Positions 8,297 to 17,502 are shown, counted from the first letter of the stretch. The stretch: DNA of 64,000 nt from Lachnospiraceae bacterium NC2004 (GCA_000621905.1 JHXB01000002.1:248001-312000), one strand, 5' to 3'. The notes: a model not told the origin generated them from the sequence alone. Program-made: numbers and translations.

Positions 8297-9050
8297 CTTC
8301 AATTTCATTATCATCGAGCGTTATATTAAGATACTGCTTCCTGTATTCTTTAGGCGTAAGGCCCGTATACTTGTGAAAGACCTCAGTAAAATAACTCTGC
8401 GACGGAAATGCTAAAGTCAAGGCGATCTCAGCCGGCCTGTACTCTGAATAAGAGAGCATATTCTTGGCGGTTTCAATCTTCTGCCTTCTGATATATTCAC
8501 TTATGGAGGCGCCGGTCTCCTTTTTGAAAAGCCTTGATAGATAGCTTGGATTGAGATTAACATAATCAGCCAAATCACTGACGGTTATCCTTTCATGCAA
8601 ATGATCATATATGTAGTCGATACATTTAGAAATCTGCAGCGAGTATACCGAATTCTTCCTTAAAGCACGCATGCGCTTGGTATAGTCTATGCACATCTCA
8701 GGATGAAGCTCAGATATCTCTTTAGTAGTCTTGGCTTTGTCGGCTTTCTGTATGTAAATGTCACTTAAACTGTAAGCCTCAGACATATCCATACCGCCCT
8801 GAATACAATACCTTGCAACAAGTGCAGTAGTTACCACGAAATGAAACTTTAGATTCTGTAAAGGATCTTCTGATAATCTTCCGAGTCCGGGTTTATCTAC
8901 TAATTTATCTTTACAAAGTTCTCTGACCTTGCTAACATTTCCTGCTTTAATCGTTGAATAAAATTCTATCTCAGGGTTATAAGGTGCCCTGATAAAACCA
9001 TCTTCTCTTTGTATATATTCCTTATAAAATAATTCCTTATTTATACCCAT
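8292..9050 (-). CDS. AraC family transcriptional regulator
   Basis: 252 residues. The last 100 or so hold two helix-turn-helix motifs of the AraC/XylS type: ITVSDLADYVNLNPSYLSRLFKK and then the signature from PAEIALTLAF to FHKYTGLTPKEYR. The N-terminal 140 residues form a sensor region without a recognised cupin motif, of the kind common in Clostridia. It is transcribed away from the GH16 glucanase gene, and the gap between them holds a 20-bp-phased direct repeat next to the glucanase -10 box. This makes it the likely activator of that gene, responding to a glucan breakdown product. The target and effector are inferred. Confidence 0.85.
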   Translation of the reverse strand: MGINKELFYKEYIQREDGFIRAPYNPEIEFYSTIKAGNVSKVRELCKDKLVDKPGLGRLSEDPLQNLKFHFVVTTALVARYCIQGGMDMSEAYSLSDIYIQKADKAKTTKEISELHPEMCIDYTKRMRALRKNSVYSLQISKCIDYIYDHLHERITVSDLADYVNLNPSYLSRLFKKETGASISEYIRRQKIETAKNMLSYSEYRPAEIALTLAFPSQSYFTEVFHKYTGLTPKEYRKQYLNITLDDNEIEE

Positions 9051-9120
9051 GTTTTCACCTCTGACAAATCCAGTAAACGAGCGTTATCTACGCACTTTTT
9101 CTAACTTCAATTATCATATC

Positions 9121-9152
9121 ACAAAAACGATAAAAATAAAACAAAAACGATA
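9121..9152 (+). promoter_or_regulatory. Candidate AraC-type operator: direct repeats
   Basis: ACAAAAACGATA occurs at 9121-9132 and again at 9141-9152, exactly 20 bp apart, the two-turn phasing typical of AraC-family half-sites. The second copy runs into the -10 box TATAAT (9151-9156) of the GH16 gene. No consensus -35 is present, as expected for an activator-dependent promoter. Confidence 0.5.
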
Positions 9153-9156
9153 TAAT
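9151..9156 (+). promoter_or_regulatory. -10 box upstream of GH16 gene
   Basis: A perfect TATAAT lies about 100 bp upstream of the GH16 start codon, without a recognisable -35 element. Confidence 0.4.
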
Positions 9157-9256
9157 ATTATACTTAAAAATATTATATTTCAAATATCAACACATATATA
9201 TGTGAGCGCGTGATTTTTTACATTTTTATTATTTATTTTGAAAGGAGTTTTACACT

Positions 9257-12200
9257 ATGGCATTCGGGAAAATGAAGATTGTTAAGAAGGCATGTGCATA
9301 TGTGCTTTCAGCATCGTTGGCTATCGGTATGATGGCACCTGTTACCAGAAGTAACGCGGCAGGTGAGGTTACAACCTCATCAAGTGGATTTGAGAACAAA
9401 TATGAGTCAGAGGGTTACAAGTTAACTTGGAATGATGAGTTCGATGGAACAGCATTGAACACTAAGGATTGGAATGTAGAGCAGCATGACCCGGGTTGGG
9501 TTAATGAAGAGCTTCAGAGATATGTAAGCGAGAAGGACATGAACGACAACATCAAGGTTAACGATGGCGTTCTTAAGATTCTTCCTACCGCAACTAAGAA
9601 AGCCGGCGCAGATTCATCTGCTCCTGCAGCTCAAGAGGTATTAAAGAGCAATGACTTTACCGAGGCTAACTGGTCAGGTAGCGCAGGCGGAGACGGTAAG
9701 GCAACATTTGATTTTAAAGACGGTAAGGCTTTAGTTAATATTGAGGAGCCTGGTACAGAGAACTGGCATGTACAGCTTCAGCAGACAGGACTTACACTTC
9801 AGCCTGGCCACGAGTACGAGTTCAAAGCTAAGGCAACATCTGATGTTGACAGAGCAGTTGAGATTTCTTTCCTTGATCCTGATAACGGATATGATTGGTA
9901 TGGCGGAAGCAAGCTTACAATCGCTAAGGACAAAGAGAACGAGTTGACATTTAAGGCAGCTGTTGCAGCCGACAAGAAAGAGTCATCAACAATTGCATTA
10001 CAGCTTAACTTCGGTGCAATCGGGGATATGGCTGATACAAGTGTTAAAGCTAATGTTACTCTTTCAGATGTTTCTGTAATTGATCTTTCAGCTGATACAA
10101 GCGACGGTGTAGATGTTAAGAAAGAATATGACTACACTTCAGGTAGAATTAACACACAGAACAAGAAAGATTTCAGATACGGTCGTTTCGAGTCTAGATG
10201 TAAGGTCCCTACAGGTAAGGGTTATCTTCCTGCATTCTGGCTCATGGCTACAGACGAGACCAACTATGGTCAGTGGCCACAGTGTGGTGAGATTGATATC
10301 ATGGAGGTTATGGGTCAGGAGATTAACAAGTCTTACCATACCGCACACTACGGATACAATGCTACCACAGGTCACAATCAGCAGCAGGGAACCAAAGTAT
10401 TAAGCGGTGACGGTTCATTTGCAGATGAGTGGCATACATTCAGACTCGATTGGGAGCCTGGTAAACTTACATGGTTTGTTGATGACGAAGAAGTATACAC
10501 TACAAGCGAGTGGTTCACAGGTAAGAATAAAGAGAGCGAGCTTACTTATCCTGCACCATTTGACCAGGAATTCTACGTAATTCTTAACCTTGCAGTAGGT
10601 GGAAGTTGGGTTGGATATCCTGATCAGGCTGTAGTTAACGATATGGCTAATCAGTCATTTGACGTAGATTACGTTCGTGTATATCAGAAGGATGCTTCAG
10701 TTTATGAGGCAGCTGAGACTAACATAAAGAAGCCTGAGTCAGCTAAGAACAAGTTCAGAGAAGCAGATGCTAACGGCAACTACATTCTTAACGCTGATTT
10801 CGCTAAAGATATTAACGGTATTAATGCAGATGATTTATTGACCAACTGGGGACTTCATCTTGAGAGTGATGCTAACGGTTCTACTTTCAAGGTTGCTGAC
10901 AACTCAATTAAGATTACCCCGGCAGCTGAAGGTTCAGTTACTCACGCTGTACAGCTTTTACAGCAGGGCGTTCCAATGTATAGAGGTTGGGAATATGAAC
11001 TTACATTTGACGCAGTAGCTGATGAAGACAGAACAATGGTAGTTGATGTTGAAGGCCCTGATCACGGTTGGACCAGATACATGGCTGATACTACATTTGA
11101 TATTACTAAAGAGAAGAAGACATTTACCAAGACATTTACTATGGAAGAAGCTACCGATCCTAACGGTTCGTTAGAGTTCAACCTTGGTAATCAGAAGTCA
11201 ACAGCAGGTGTTACAATCTCTAATGTTAAGCTTACTCACAAGTCAGGAGACTTGATTCCTGAGGATACATCAAAGAGCGTTGCAGCAGATGGTAACTATC
11301 TCTACAATGGTACATTTGACCAGGGTGAATCAAGACTTGGTAACTGGAATGTTTCAGATCCTTCAAGCGTAAGCGTAACTAACAAGAACAAGGTTAGAGA
11401 GCTTAAGGTTGTAGTTAAGGATAACAAGCCTGTAACTATCACACAGGATGAGCTTTCTCCGCTTGCAGCAGGCGATTACGATTTCAGATTCGATGCTCGT
11501 ATGGAAGACGGTTCAGCAGCAGATGGTATTGTTGCAAATGTTTCAGGAACAGAGTTTACACCTGAACTTACAAATGTTAACAAGACATATGTTAACAAGT
11601 TTAAGATTGAGAAGAATTTAGAGCGTAAGGATTCAAAAGTATCATTTACATTTGCTAAGAATGGTACTTATTATCTTGACAATGTAATGCTTGCAGAGGC
11701 ATCAATGGTTAAGAATGGTTCGTTCAACTCAGGACTTGCTGCTTGGGAACCATACATCTACACTAACGATTTAGCTTCTTATGTAGTTGACGTACTTAAC
11801 AATGACAGTTCATTTGTTATGACTGTTAACAATACAGGTACAGAAGATTGGCATGTACAGCTTAACCAATACAATTTAGGTCTTGAGAAAGGTAAGACCT
11901 ACAAAGTATCATTTAAGGCTAAATCTACAATAGATCGTCAGATTACTTACGGATTAACTCAGTATGAGGGCGCTTGGACCAACTACTCTAAGACATACGA
12001 TCCTATTGATCTTACTACAGAGTGGAAGACATTTGAGAAGACCTTCACAATGGAAGATTCTTCAGACAGCGCTGCAAGATTCAATTTCTCAATGGGTAAG
12101 ATTGGCGACAGAGTTATTACAGATAAGCATGAAGTATTGATTGATGATATTACTTTAGAGGAAGTTACCGATGCAGCTCCAGATGCTGAGCCAGAGCTTG

Positions 12201-12520
12201 TAAGCGCTAAGATTACAGGTAAGGTAGTATCTAAGGATGCGTTTAGTGGATGTACTTCTCTTGAGTCAGTAACAATCGGTAAGAAGGTTACTAAGATTAA
12301 TGCAAATGCATTCAAGGGATGTAAGAAACTTAAGACTATCAAGATTTATGGTAACAAGCTTAAGTCAGTTAACAAGACTGCATTTAAGGGATGTACCAAC
12401 AAGAAGTCAGTTAAGGTTACGATTTATGCGAAGAGCAAGAAAGTATACAACAAGGTTGTTAAGATGATTAAGAAAGCGGGTCTTAAGAAGGCAACCTACA
12501 AGTACAAAAAACAGAAGTAA
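9257..12520 (+). CDS. Secreted GH16 beta-glucanase (laminarinase/lichenase type) with multiple CBMs
   Basis: 1087 residues. A signal peptide (about 1-35, ending SNAAG) shows export. The GH16 domain runs about 55-478 but is split. Its first strands (LTWNDEFDG to GVLKILP) end near 110, a CBM4/9-like beta-sandwich occupies about 125-280, and the domain resumes at YTSGRI. The catalytic motif GEIDIMEVMG gives nucleophile E345 and acid/base E350. Three more CBM4/9-like modules follow at about 505-660, 670-815 and 820-975. Next comes a BspA-like leucine-rich segment (DAFSGCTSLESVTIGK type) and a Lys-rich tail. There is no LPXTG. It should cleave beta-1,3- or mixed-linkage glucans outside the cell. 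The repeats and tail may hold it at the surface. Regulation by the divergent AraC protein is likely. Confidence 0.88.
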   Translation: MAFGKMKIVKKACAYVLSASLAIGMMAPVTRSNAAGEVTTSSSGFENKYESEGYKLTWNDEFDGTALNTKDWNVEQHDPGWVNEELQRYVSEKDMNDNIKVNDGVLKILPTATKKAGADSSAPAAQEVLKSNDFTEANWSGSAGGDGKATFDFKDGKALVNIEEPGTENWHVQLQQTGLTLQPGHEYEFKAKATSDVDRAVEISFLDPDNGYDWYGGSKLTIAKDKENELTFKAAVAADKKESSTIALQLNFGAIGDMADTSVKANVTLSDVSVIDLSADTSDGVDVKKEYDYTSGRINTQNKKDFRYGRFESRCKVPTGKGYLPAFWLMATDETNYGQWPQCGEIDIMEVMGQEINKSYHTAHYGYNATTGHNQQQGTKVLSGDGSFADEWHTFRLDWEPGKLTWFVDDEEVYTTSEWFTGKNKESELTYPAPFDQEFYVILNLAVGGSWVGYPDQAVVNDMANQSFDVDYVRVYQKDASVYEAAETNIKKPESAKNKFREADANGNYILNADFAKDINGINADDLLTNWGLHLESDANGSTFKVADNSIKITPAAEGSVTHAVQLLQQGVPMYRGWEYELTFDAVADEDRTMVVDVEGPDHGWTRYMADTTFDITKEKKTFTKTFTMEEATDPNGSLEFNLGNQKSTAGVTISNVKLTHKSGDLIPEDTSKSVAADGNYLYNGTFDQGESRLGNWNVSDPSSVSVTNKNKVRELKVVVKDNKPVTITQDELSPLAAGDYDFRFDARMEDGSAADGIVANVSGTEFTPELTNVNKTYVNKFKIEKNLERKDSKVSFTFAKNGTYYLDNVMLAEASMVKNGSFNSGLAAWEPYIYTNDLASYVVDVLNNDSSFVMTVNNTGTEDWHVQLNQYNLGLEKGKTYKVSFKAKSTIDRQITYGLTQYEGAWTNYSKTYDPIDLTTEWKTFEKTFTMEDSSDSAARFNFSMGKIGDRVITDKHEVLIDDITLEEVTDAAPDAEPELVSAKITGKVVSKDAFSGCTSLESVTIGKKVTKINANAFKGCKKLKTIKIYGNKLKSVNKTAFKGCTNKKSVKVTIYAKSKKVYNKVVKMIKKAGLKKATYKYKKQK

Positions 12521-12554
12521 TAGAAATTTCTCATATTCGTTTTCCCCTACTATA

Positions 12555-12586
12555 GAAGGCGGTGGTCATTGACCACTGCCTTCTTC
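12555..12586 (+). terminator. Intrinsic terminator of GH16 gene
   Basis: GAAGGCGGTGGTCA pairs with TGACCACTGCCTTC (14 bp, one mismatch) with almost no loop, then a short T-rich tail. Confidence 0.7.
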
Positions 12587-12617
12587 GTGTTAGTGAGTAA
12601 GTTTATTCTGAATGATA

Positions 12618-12648
12618 TGTCATTCTGAGCGTTAGCCATGCGAACAAT
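12618..12648. repeat. CATTCTGAGCG-type repeat, degraded copy
   Basis: A single partial unit (TGTCATTCTGAGCGTTAGC) without its inverted partner, directly upstream of a GGGGAC-type palindrome. Confidence 0.5.
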
Positions 12649-12733
12649 CGGGGACATTCCCCATGAGTCTCTATATGGTAGAAAATAAAGCAACAGTTTA
12701 ACGATATATACTTGGGGTGTGTCCCCATTGTGA
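12648..12733. repeat. GGGGAC-type palindrome, diverged member
   Basis: CGGGGACATTCCCCATG near 12649 and TTGGGGTGTGTCCCCATTG near 12712 are inverted relatives separated by about 45 bp of unrelated sequence. It lies between convergent genes, between the GH16 terminator and the stop codon of the transglycosylase. Confidence 0.6.
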
Positions 12734-12739
12734 CATACA

Positions 12740-13774
12740 TTACTTTTGATTCTTAACCATAGTCGCTAACGTACTCTGCAACACGTTAAGAATCGACGTA
12801 TTATCCTGAGTCTGACCTGTTCCGTAAAGACTACCCAACGTAGAGCTTAACATATCTGTATTGGAAGTTGATGATGACTTATTGCTCATCTTAGAGACGA
12901 TATCAACATAATCATCTACAAAATCAAGATAATCCTCGTAAGAGTATCCGGAATTGGACTTCTCAACAGTGGCTGTGCTTTCATTTGCCAAAGTAGTTGA
13001 CACACTGCCGCTTATCATATCTGTCTCCATGTTGCTTGTTAAGTATATATCTCTGTCCGCAACATGCTCTAACATCTTGTCAATCTCTCTGTCTCGCTTA
13101 ATACGCTTTATGTCTTCTTTGGTAAGCACAGATCTTGTATCCTCGGAAACGTCTGTAAGAAGAGGATCCTTGTCAACAGCAGGCTTCTTGTACGTACTGC
13201 CACTACTATCAATCTTAATCTTGTCGGCGAGCTTCTCGTCAGCGCCGAGTCCGTTGTAGTAGTAGTTAAGGACACGCTTGATTGCTGTCTGTGTCTCCTT
13301 ATATGGTGGGACTCCTCCGTATTTATCGACAGCGTTGCTTCCGGCACCGTAAGCTGCAAGAGCAAGTGTTATGTTACCTTTATATTTCTTTAAGTGGGCT
13401 GCTAAAAGCTTGGCACCACCCATAATATTCTGTTCAGGGTCGTAAGGGTTCTTAACGCCTAATGACTTGGCTGTTGATGGCATAAGCTGCATGATACCGA
13501 TTGCGCCTGCGCTCGAAACAGCATTGGCCTGAAAACGCGATTCTTCGTAACCGAGTGCCTTAAGTAAGTCAACATCAACCCCATATTTCTTGGAAGCTCT
13601 TTCAAATATATCATTTAACGAAGTTGAACTCTTGGCTCCATCTACAATCTCGTCACTCTTGGTGGTCTTAAGGTAGGTGTCGAAATCAACTTCTTTGTTG
13701 GCATTGGTCTTGCTTTGTGCAACCTGGATGGCTGCTTCTGCTCCGCCAATAGGAGAAACTGTTAAATTAGCCAT
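12740..13774 (-). CDS. Lytic transglycosylase (SLT domain), no signal peptide
   Basis: 344 residues. A GH23/SLT domain occupies about 52-180. It has GYEESRF with catalytic Glu 78, GAIGIMQLMPSTAK, then LALAAYGAG and KYGGVPPYKET, the full set of family motifs. It should cut the glycan strand of peptidoglycan. The N-terminus (MANLTVSPIGGAEAA) has no hydrophobic signal sequence. The C-terminal half is low-complexity and rich in Ser, Thr and Asp. A leaderless SLT enzyme of this layout may leave through a flagellar-type or other special export route, or act on lysis; that part is inference. No flagellar gene is adjacent. It is convergent with the GH16 gene. Confidence 0.83.
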   Translation of the reverse strand: MANLTVSPIGGAEAAIQVAQSKTNANKEVDFDTYLKTTKSDEIVDGAKSSTSLNDIFERASKKYGVDVDLLKALGYEESRFQANAVSSAGAIGIMQLMPSTAKSLGVKNPYDPEQNIMGGAKLLAAHLKKYKGNITLALAAYGAGSNAVDKYGGVPPYKETQTAIKRVLNYYYNGLGADEKLADKIKIDSSGSTYKKPAVDKDPLLTDVSEDTRSVLTKEDIKRIKRDREIDKMLEHVADRDIYLTSNMETDMISGSVSTTLANESTATVEKSNSGYSYEDYLDFVDDYVDIVSKMSNKSSSTSNTDMLSSTLGSLYGTGQTQDNTSILNVLQSTLATMVKNQK

Positions 13775-13848
13775 ATGTGTCGCCTCTCTTAATTCATGAA
13801 TATTCTACTATTATAAATAAATTCTTGGTCTTTTTCAAGATGTTCTTA

Positions 13849-13934
13849 AGCTAAGTAATCAATGGGGACAGACCCTCCTGGTAAGTTAGCCAGCTAACTT
13901 ACCAGGAGGGTCTGTCCCCGTTGATTACTTAGCT
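13849..13934. repeat. GGGGAC-type palindrome, 42-bp arms
   Basis: Arms 13849-13890 and 13893-13934 match over 42 bp with one G-U-compatible difference and only a 2-base centre. The core includes GGGGACAGACCCTCC. It sits in the gap between the divergent transglycosylase and GH3 genes, upstream of the GH3 promoter. Confidence 0.88.
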
Positions 13935-13954
13935 TTGTTAGGCCTTCAATTTTA

Positions 13955-13983
13955 TTGCACATAAAATGCAACTATGGTAAGAT
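13955..13983 (+). promoter_or_regulatory. Promoter of GH3 gene
   Basis: TTGCAC (13955-13960) and TAAGAT (13978-13983) with a 17-bp spacer, about 50 bp upstream of the start codon. Confidence 0.5.
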
Positions 13984-14031
13984 ATAGTTATGTTTTTCGG
14001 TACTAAATGAATGATAAAAGGAGGATATAAC

Positions 14032-16524
14032 ATGAGATGGATGAGAGCGTTATTTCAGCCGCCTATCGGGTTAGGTGTTAACGGAAGCAGGGTGACCGGA
14101 TGCAAGGAGCATATAGCTTTATCGAGAGAAGCTGCCACTGAAGGCATGGTCTTACTTAAGAATGATGATGGTGTTCTTCCACTTGACAACGGCACTAAGG
14201 TTGCACTTTTCGGCAAAGGAACAATCGATTATGTTAAGGGCGGCGGTGGCTCTGGAGATGTTACCGTTAGCTATATCAAGAACCTTTATGACGGATTGAA
14301 GGAGAAAGAGCAGCAGGGCAAGGTCACAATATTCGAGCCTTTGGTTGACTTTTATAAAGATTATGTAAATGCTGAATACAAGAAAGGTGTAGCACCTGGA
14401 ATGCTTGTTGAGCCTGAAGTTGACGAAGAGCTTCTTAAGAAGGCAGCGAATTATACAGATACCGCTATTATCAGTATTTCAAGGTATTCGGGTGAAGACT
14501 GGGATAGATGCCTCAAAGGTGTCGATGGGCCTTCGGTTCTTGAGCAACTTGAAAAAACACCTGATTTTTATCCTTTTTCTAAGAACTTCTTAGAGCAGAG
14601 TGATAAGATATTTGACAGGGGAGATTTCTATCTTACTGACAAAGAGCAGGCTATGGTTGATCAGGTGTGTGCTAACTTTGAACATGTTGTTGTTGTGTTG
14701 AATGTTGGCGGAATGGTAGACAGTGCATGGTTTGCTGATAATGACGATATTTCATCAGTTCTTATGGCATGGCAGGCCGGTATGGAAGGTGGACTTGCAA
14801 TCGCGGATATCTTAGTTGGTGATTGCTCTCCTTCAGGACGCTTGACAGATACATTTGCCAAGGAGATAACTGATTATCCGTCCACAGATGAATTCCATAA
14901 GAGTATTTATTATTCGGAATATACAGAGGATATTTTTGTTGGATACAGATATTTTGAGACTGTTCCGGGTGCGGCTGACAAGGTTAATTATCCTTTCGGA
15001 TTTGGACTTAATTATACTGATTTTGATTGGGAAGTTGTTGATATCGAACCTGGAGATATAGTTGATGTGGAGAATGTTGCATTGACCTCGGAGCAGGCGA
15101 AGAACATAGATATTTTAGTTACGATTAATGTGACAAATGTTGGCGACTACGACGGTAAGGATGTATTGCAGCTTTACTATGAGGCGCCTGTTAATAAGCT
15201 TACCAAGGCTAAGAGAGTTCTTGGCGGATTCGCAAAGACTCGTCTTTTAAAACCGGGCGAAAGTCAGAGAGTTACGGTAAGGATTTCTGTTCCTGAGATG
15301 GCTTCGTATGATGATACCGGCGTGATAAGCAAGTCTTCGTACGTTCTTGAAGCAGGTACATATAAGGTTTATTTGGGAGCTGATGTTAGGGATGCTTACG
15401 AGCTTGTTTCATTTGACATAAGTGAAGATGTCGTGGTTGAAGAGTTGAGTGAGAGATGTAAGCCTAGCAAGCTTACTAAGAAGATGAAGGCTGACGGAAC
15501 TTACGAGGAGTTAGAGGTATCTGAATATCCTGAAGATACTAACGTGCTAACTCGTATGGTTACCGAGGAGTACGAGGGAACTATTCCTTATGTTATGGCA
15601 GAGCCTAACAGACAGAACGTTCCTTGGGTTCCTAACAACGACCGTGGACTTGAAGAGGTTGCTAGCGGCGATATAAGTCTTGAAGAGTTTATGGATCAGC
15701 TTAATATCGATGAGCTTATTCATTTGACATGTGGACATAGAGGTACAGGTATAACCAATACCGGATCAATGGGTTCTATTTCAAGATATGGGGTTCCGAC
15801 TATTAATACGGCGGACGGTCCTGCGGGACTTAGAATCGATCCTCACTGTCATGTCTACACGACCGCATTTCCTTGCGCTACTTTGCTTGCGTCTACATGG
15901 AATGAAGATGTTGTCGAGAGAGTGGGCGTTGCCGGTGCAAGAGAGGTTAAAGAGCAGAATATCATGATATGGTTGACTCCTGCAATGAATATTCACAGAT
16001 CACCGCTCTGCGGAAGAAACTTTGAGTATTATTCCGAGGATCCGTATCTTGCAGGTAAGATTGGTGCTGCGATGGTAAGAGGTATTCAGTCTCAGCATAT
16101 CGCTGCATCAGTTAAGCATTTTGCTTGCAATAACAAGGAGACTAACCGTAAAGAGAGCGACTCTATTATCTCAGAGAGAGCTTTAAGAGAGATTTATCTT
16201 AGAGGATTTGAGATTGTTGTTAAGGAGTCGGATCCTTGGACAATTATGAGTAGTTATAATAAGATAAATGGTATTAAGGTATCTGAAAATCACGATCTTC
16301 TTACAGACGTCTTAAGAGGAGAGTGGGGATTTAACGGTATTGTTACGTCGGATTGGTGGAATCATTCTGAGCATTACTTAGAGATTAAAGCAGGAAATGA
16401 TGTCAAGATGATGACCGGATATCCTGAGCGCGTTAAGGAAGCTTTGGATAAAGGTGCAATCACCGAAGATGAGATTAAGACTTGCGCTAAGAGAGTCTTA
16501 GAGATGATTCTTAAGATGGATTAA
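14032..16524 (+). CDS. bglA: GH3 beta-glucosidase, circularly permuted
   Basis: 830 residues from ATG 14032, which follows AAGGAGG by 8 bases (the upstream ATG 14011 has no RBS). Domain order is inverted. The usual C-terminal GH3 alpha/beta sandwich (EGMVLLKNDDGVLPL, then GGGGSGDV) comes first. A fibronectin III-like module follows at about 350-470. The TIM barrel with the active site is last (AMNIHRSPLCGRNFEYYSEDPYLAG, KHFACNNKETNR, and TSDWWN with nucleophile Asp about 774). The same inverted order and length were described for the Butyrivibrio fibrisolvens beta-glucosidase. It has no signal peptide, so it should hydrolyse cellobiose or other beta-glucosides in the cytoplasm. The product is likely fed by the secreted glucanase upstream. 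Confidence 0.9.
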   Translation: MRWMRALFQPPIGLGVNGSRVTGCKEHIALSREAATEGMVLLKNDDGVLPLDNGTKVALFGKGTIDYVKGGGGSGDVTVSYIKNLYDGLKEKEQQGKVTIFEPLVDFYKDYVNAEYKKGVAPGMLVEPEVDEELLKKAANYTDTAIISISRYSGEDWDRCLKGVDGPSVLEQLEKTPDFYPFSKNFLEQSDKIFDRGDFYLTDKEQAMVDQVCANFEHVVVVLNVGGMVDSAWFADNDDISSVLMAWQAGMEGGLAIADILVGDCSPSGRLTDTFAKEITDYPSTDEFHKSIYYSEYTEDIFVGYRYFETVPGAADKVNYPFGFGLNYTDFDWEVVDIEPGDIVDVENVALTSEQAKNIDILVTINVTNVGDYDGKDVLQLYYEAPVNKLTKAKRVLGGFAKTRLLKPGESQRVTVRISVPEMASYDDTGVISKSSYVLEAGTYKVYLGADVRDAYELVSFDISEDVVVEELSERCKPSKLTKKMKADGTYEELEVSEYPEDTNVLTRMVTEEYEGTIPYVMAEPNRQNVPWVPNNDRGLEEVASGDISLEEFMDQLNIDELIHLTCGHRGTGITNTGSMGSISRYGVPTINTADGPAGLRIDPHCHVYTTAFPCATLLASTWNEDVVERVGVAGAREVKEQNIMIWLTPAMNIHRSPLCGRNFEYYSEDPYLAGKIGAAMVRGIQSQHIAASVKHFACNNKETNRKESDSIISERALREIYLRGFEIVVKESDPWTIMSSYNKINGIKVSENHDLLTDVLRGEWGFNGIVTSDWWNHSEHYLEIKAGNDVKMMTGYPERVKEALDKGAITEDEIKTCAKRVLEMILKMD

Positions 16525-16529
16525 CATAT

Positions 16530-16607
16530 AAGTACCCAATGGGGACAGTCCCCATTGGGTACTTAATCGCTAAGTACTCACAAGGGACTGTCCCCATTGG
16601 GTAGTTA
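16530..16607. repeat. GGGGAC-type palindrome, tandem pair
   Basis: Unit A (16530-16564) is a perfect palindrome with 17-bp arms around GGGGACAGTCCCC. Unit B (16571-16607) is a diverged copy of the same unit. A 6-base spacer separates them. The pair sits between the GH3 gene and the chorismate mutase gene and may act as a transcription barrier. Confidence 0.85.
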
Positions 16608-16632
16608 ATATTTATACGAAAGGTTAATTACA

Positions 16633-17493
16633 ATGACACTAGATGAAGTAAGAAGTAATATTGATAGAGTTGACAAGGAGATAAAGGCTTTATTTAAAGA
16701 GAGAATGGAGCTAGCTGACAATGTTGCCAAGGTTAAAGCTGAGACCAACGACGAGATTTTTAAACCGGATAGAGAGATTGCGATTATCGATAATTTAACC
16801 GGGGATGTTGACGACAATATCAAGAAAGAATACATAGCTTTAATCAAGCGTATTATGGAGATCAGTAGAAAGTATCAATACGGAAGAACTCTCGAATTGA
16901 GAGGTGGATTAGATATTAGATATATATCTAATGTTTCTGAGATTAAGAAAGCAGCAATGGTTAAGTCTGAGTTATACATTTGCAATATGATGTCTAAGGA
17001 TGATGTTGTTACGGTTGATACATTTGACGAAGTTGCTGACCTTATAGAGAATGGCGAGGTTGATGCTGGTATAGGAATACTTGAAGATGTCAGTGTTAAG
17101 GCGTCTGATGAGCTGCATTTTATTCTTGTTAACAGGGACTTATATATTAACCGTTGCGATTTGATTGAGAGCGGCGGAGTTAAGCGTAAGGTTGTTATGT
17201 TTTCTAAGGATTTGTATGTTGACGAGAAACATAACAGAATGAAGATTATGTTTGTGTGTCATAATAAGAGCGGAGCTTTAGCAAGTATTCTTTCGATGAT
17301 TTCTGATTACGGTGTCAACCTGACAGAGATTCATTCCAGTCCTAATCAGAAGGCAGAGTGGAATTACGAATTCTTCGTTGAGATTGAGGCTAATTTCTTA
17401 AAACAGGAGACCAAGGCTTTGATATTCCAGCTTATGAATGAGACCGAGCAGTTTAAGATACTTGGAAGTTATACATGTACGGGAGATGTTTAG
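16633..17493 (+). CDS. Chorismate mutase with shortened prephenate-dehydratase-like region and ACT domain
   Basis: 286 residues. Residues 1-88 form an AroQ-type chorismate mutase with the expected Arg/Lys/Glu residues (NIDRVDKEIKALFKERMELA, FKPDREIAII, SRKYQ). Residues about 205-286 form an ACT domain (MFVCHNKSGALASILSMI, LTEIHSSP) as in the phenylalanine-binding end of PheA. Between them only about 115 residues remain where prephenate dehydratase needs about 180. The VDTFDEVADLIENGEVDAGI segment matches its second lobe, but the catalytic TRF motif and the first lobe are missing. It probably makes prephenate and may sense Phe but is unlikely to dehydrate. A normal bifunctional PheA would be about 370 residues. 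It heads a three-gene operon. Confidence 0.72.
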   Translation: MTLDEVRSNIDRVDKEIKALFKERMELADNVAKVKAETNDEIFKPDREIAIIDNLTGDVDDNIKKEYIALIKRIMEISRKYQYGRTLELRGGLDIRYISNVSEIKKAAMVKSELYICNMMSKDDVVTVDTFDEVADLIENGEVDAGIGILEDVSVKASDELHFILVNRDLYINRCDLIESGGVKRKVVMFSKDLYVDEKHNRMKIMFVCHNKSGALASILSMISDYGVNLTEIHSSPNQKAEWNYEFFVEIEANFLKQETKALIFQLMNETEQFKILGSYTCTGDV

Positions 17494-17502
17494 GAGGTTA
17501 TT

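Noticed and set aside
12690-12735. Terminator for the lytic transglycosylase gene.
   Set aside because: The GGGG/CCCC hairpins belong to the dispersed palindrome family and lack a clean T-run on the minus strand, so I list them as repeats.
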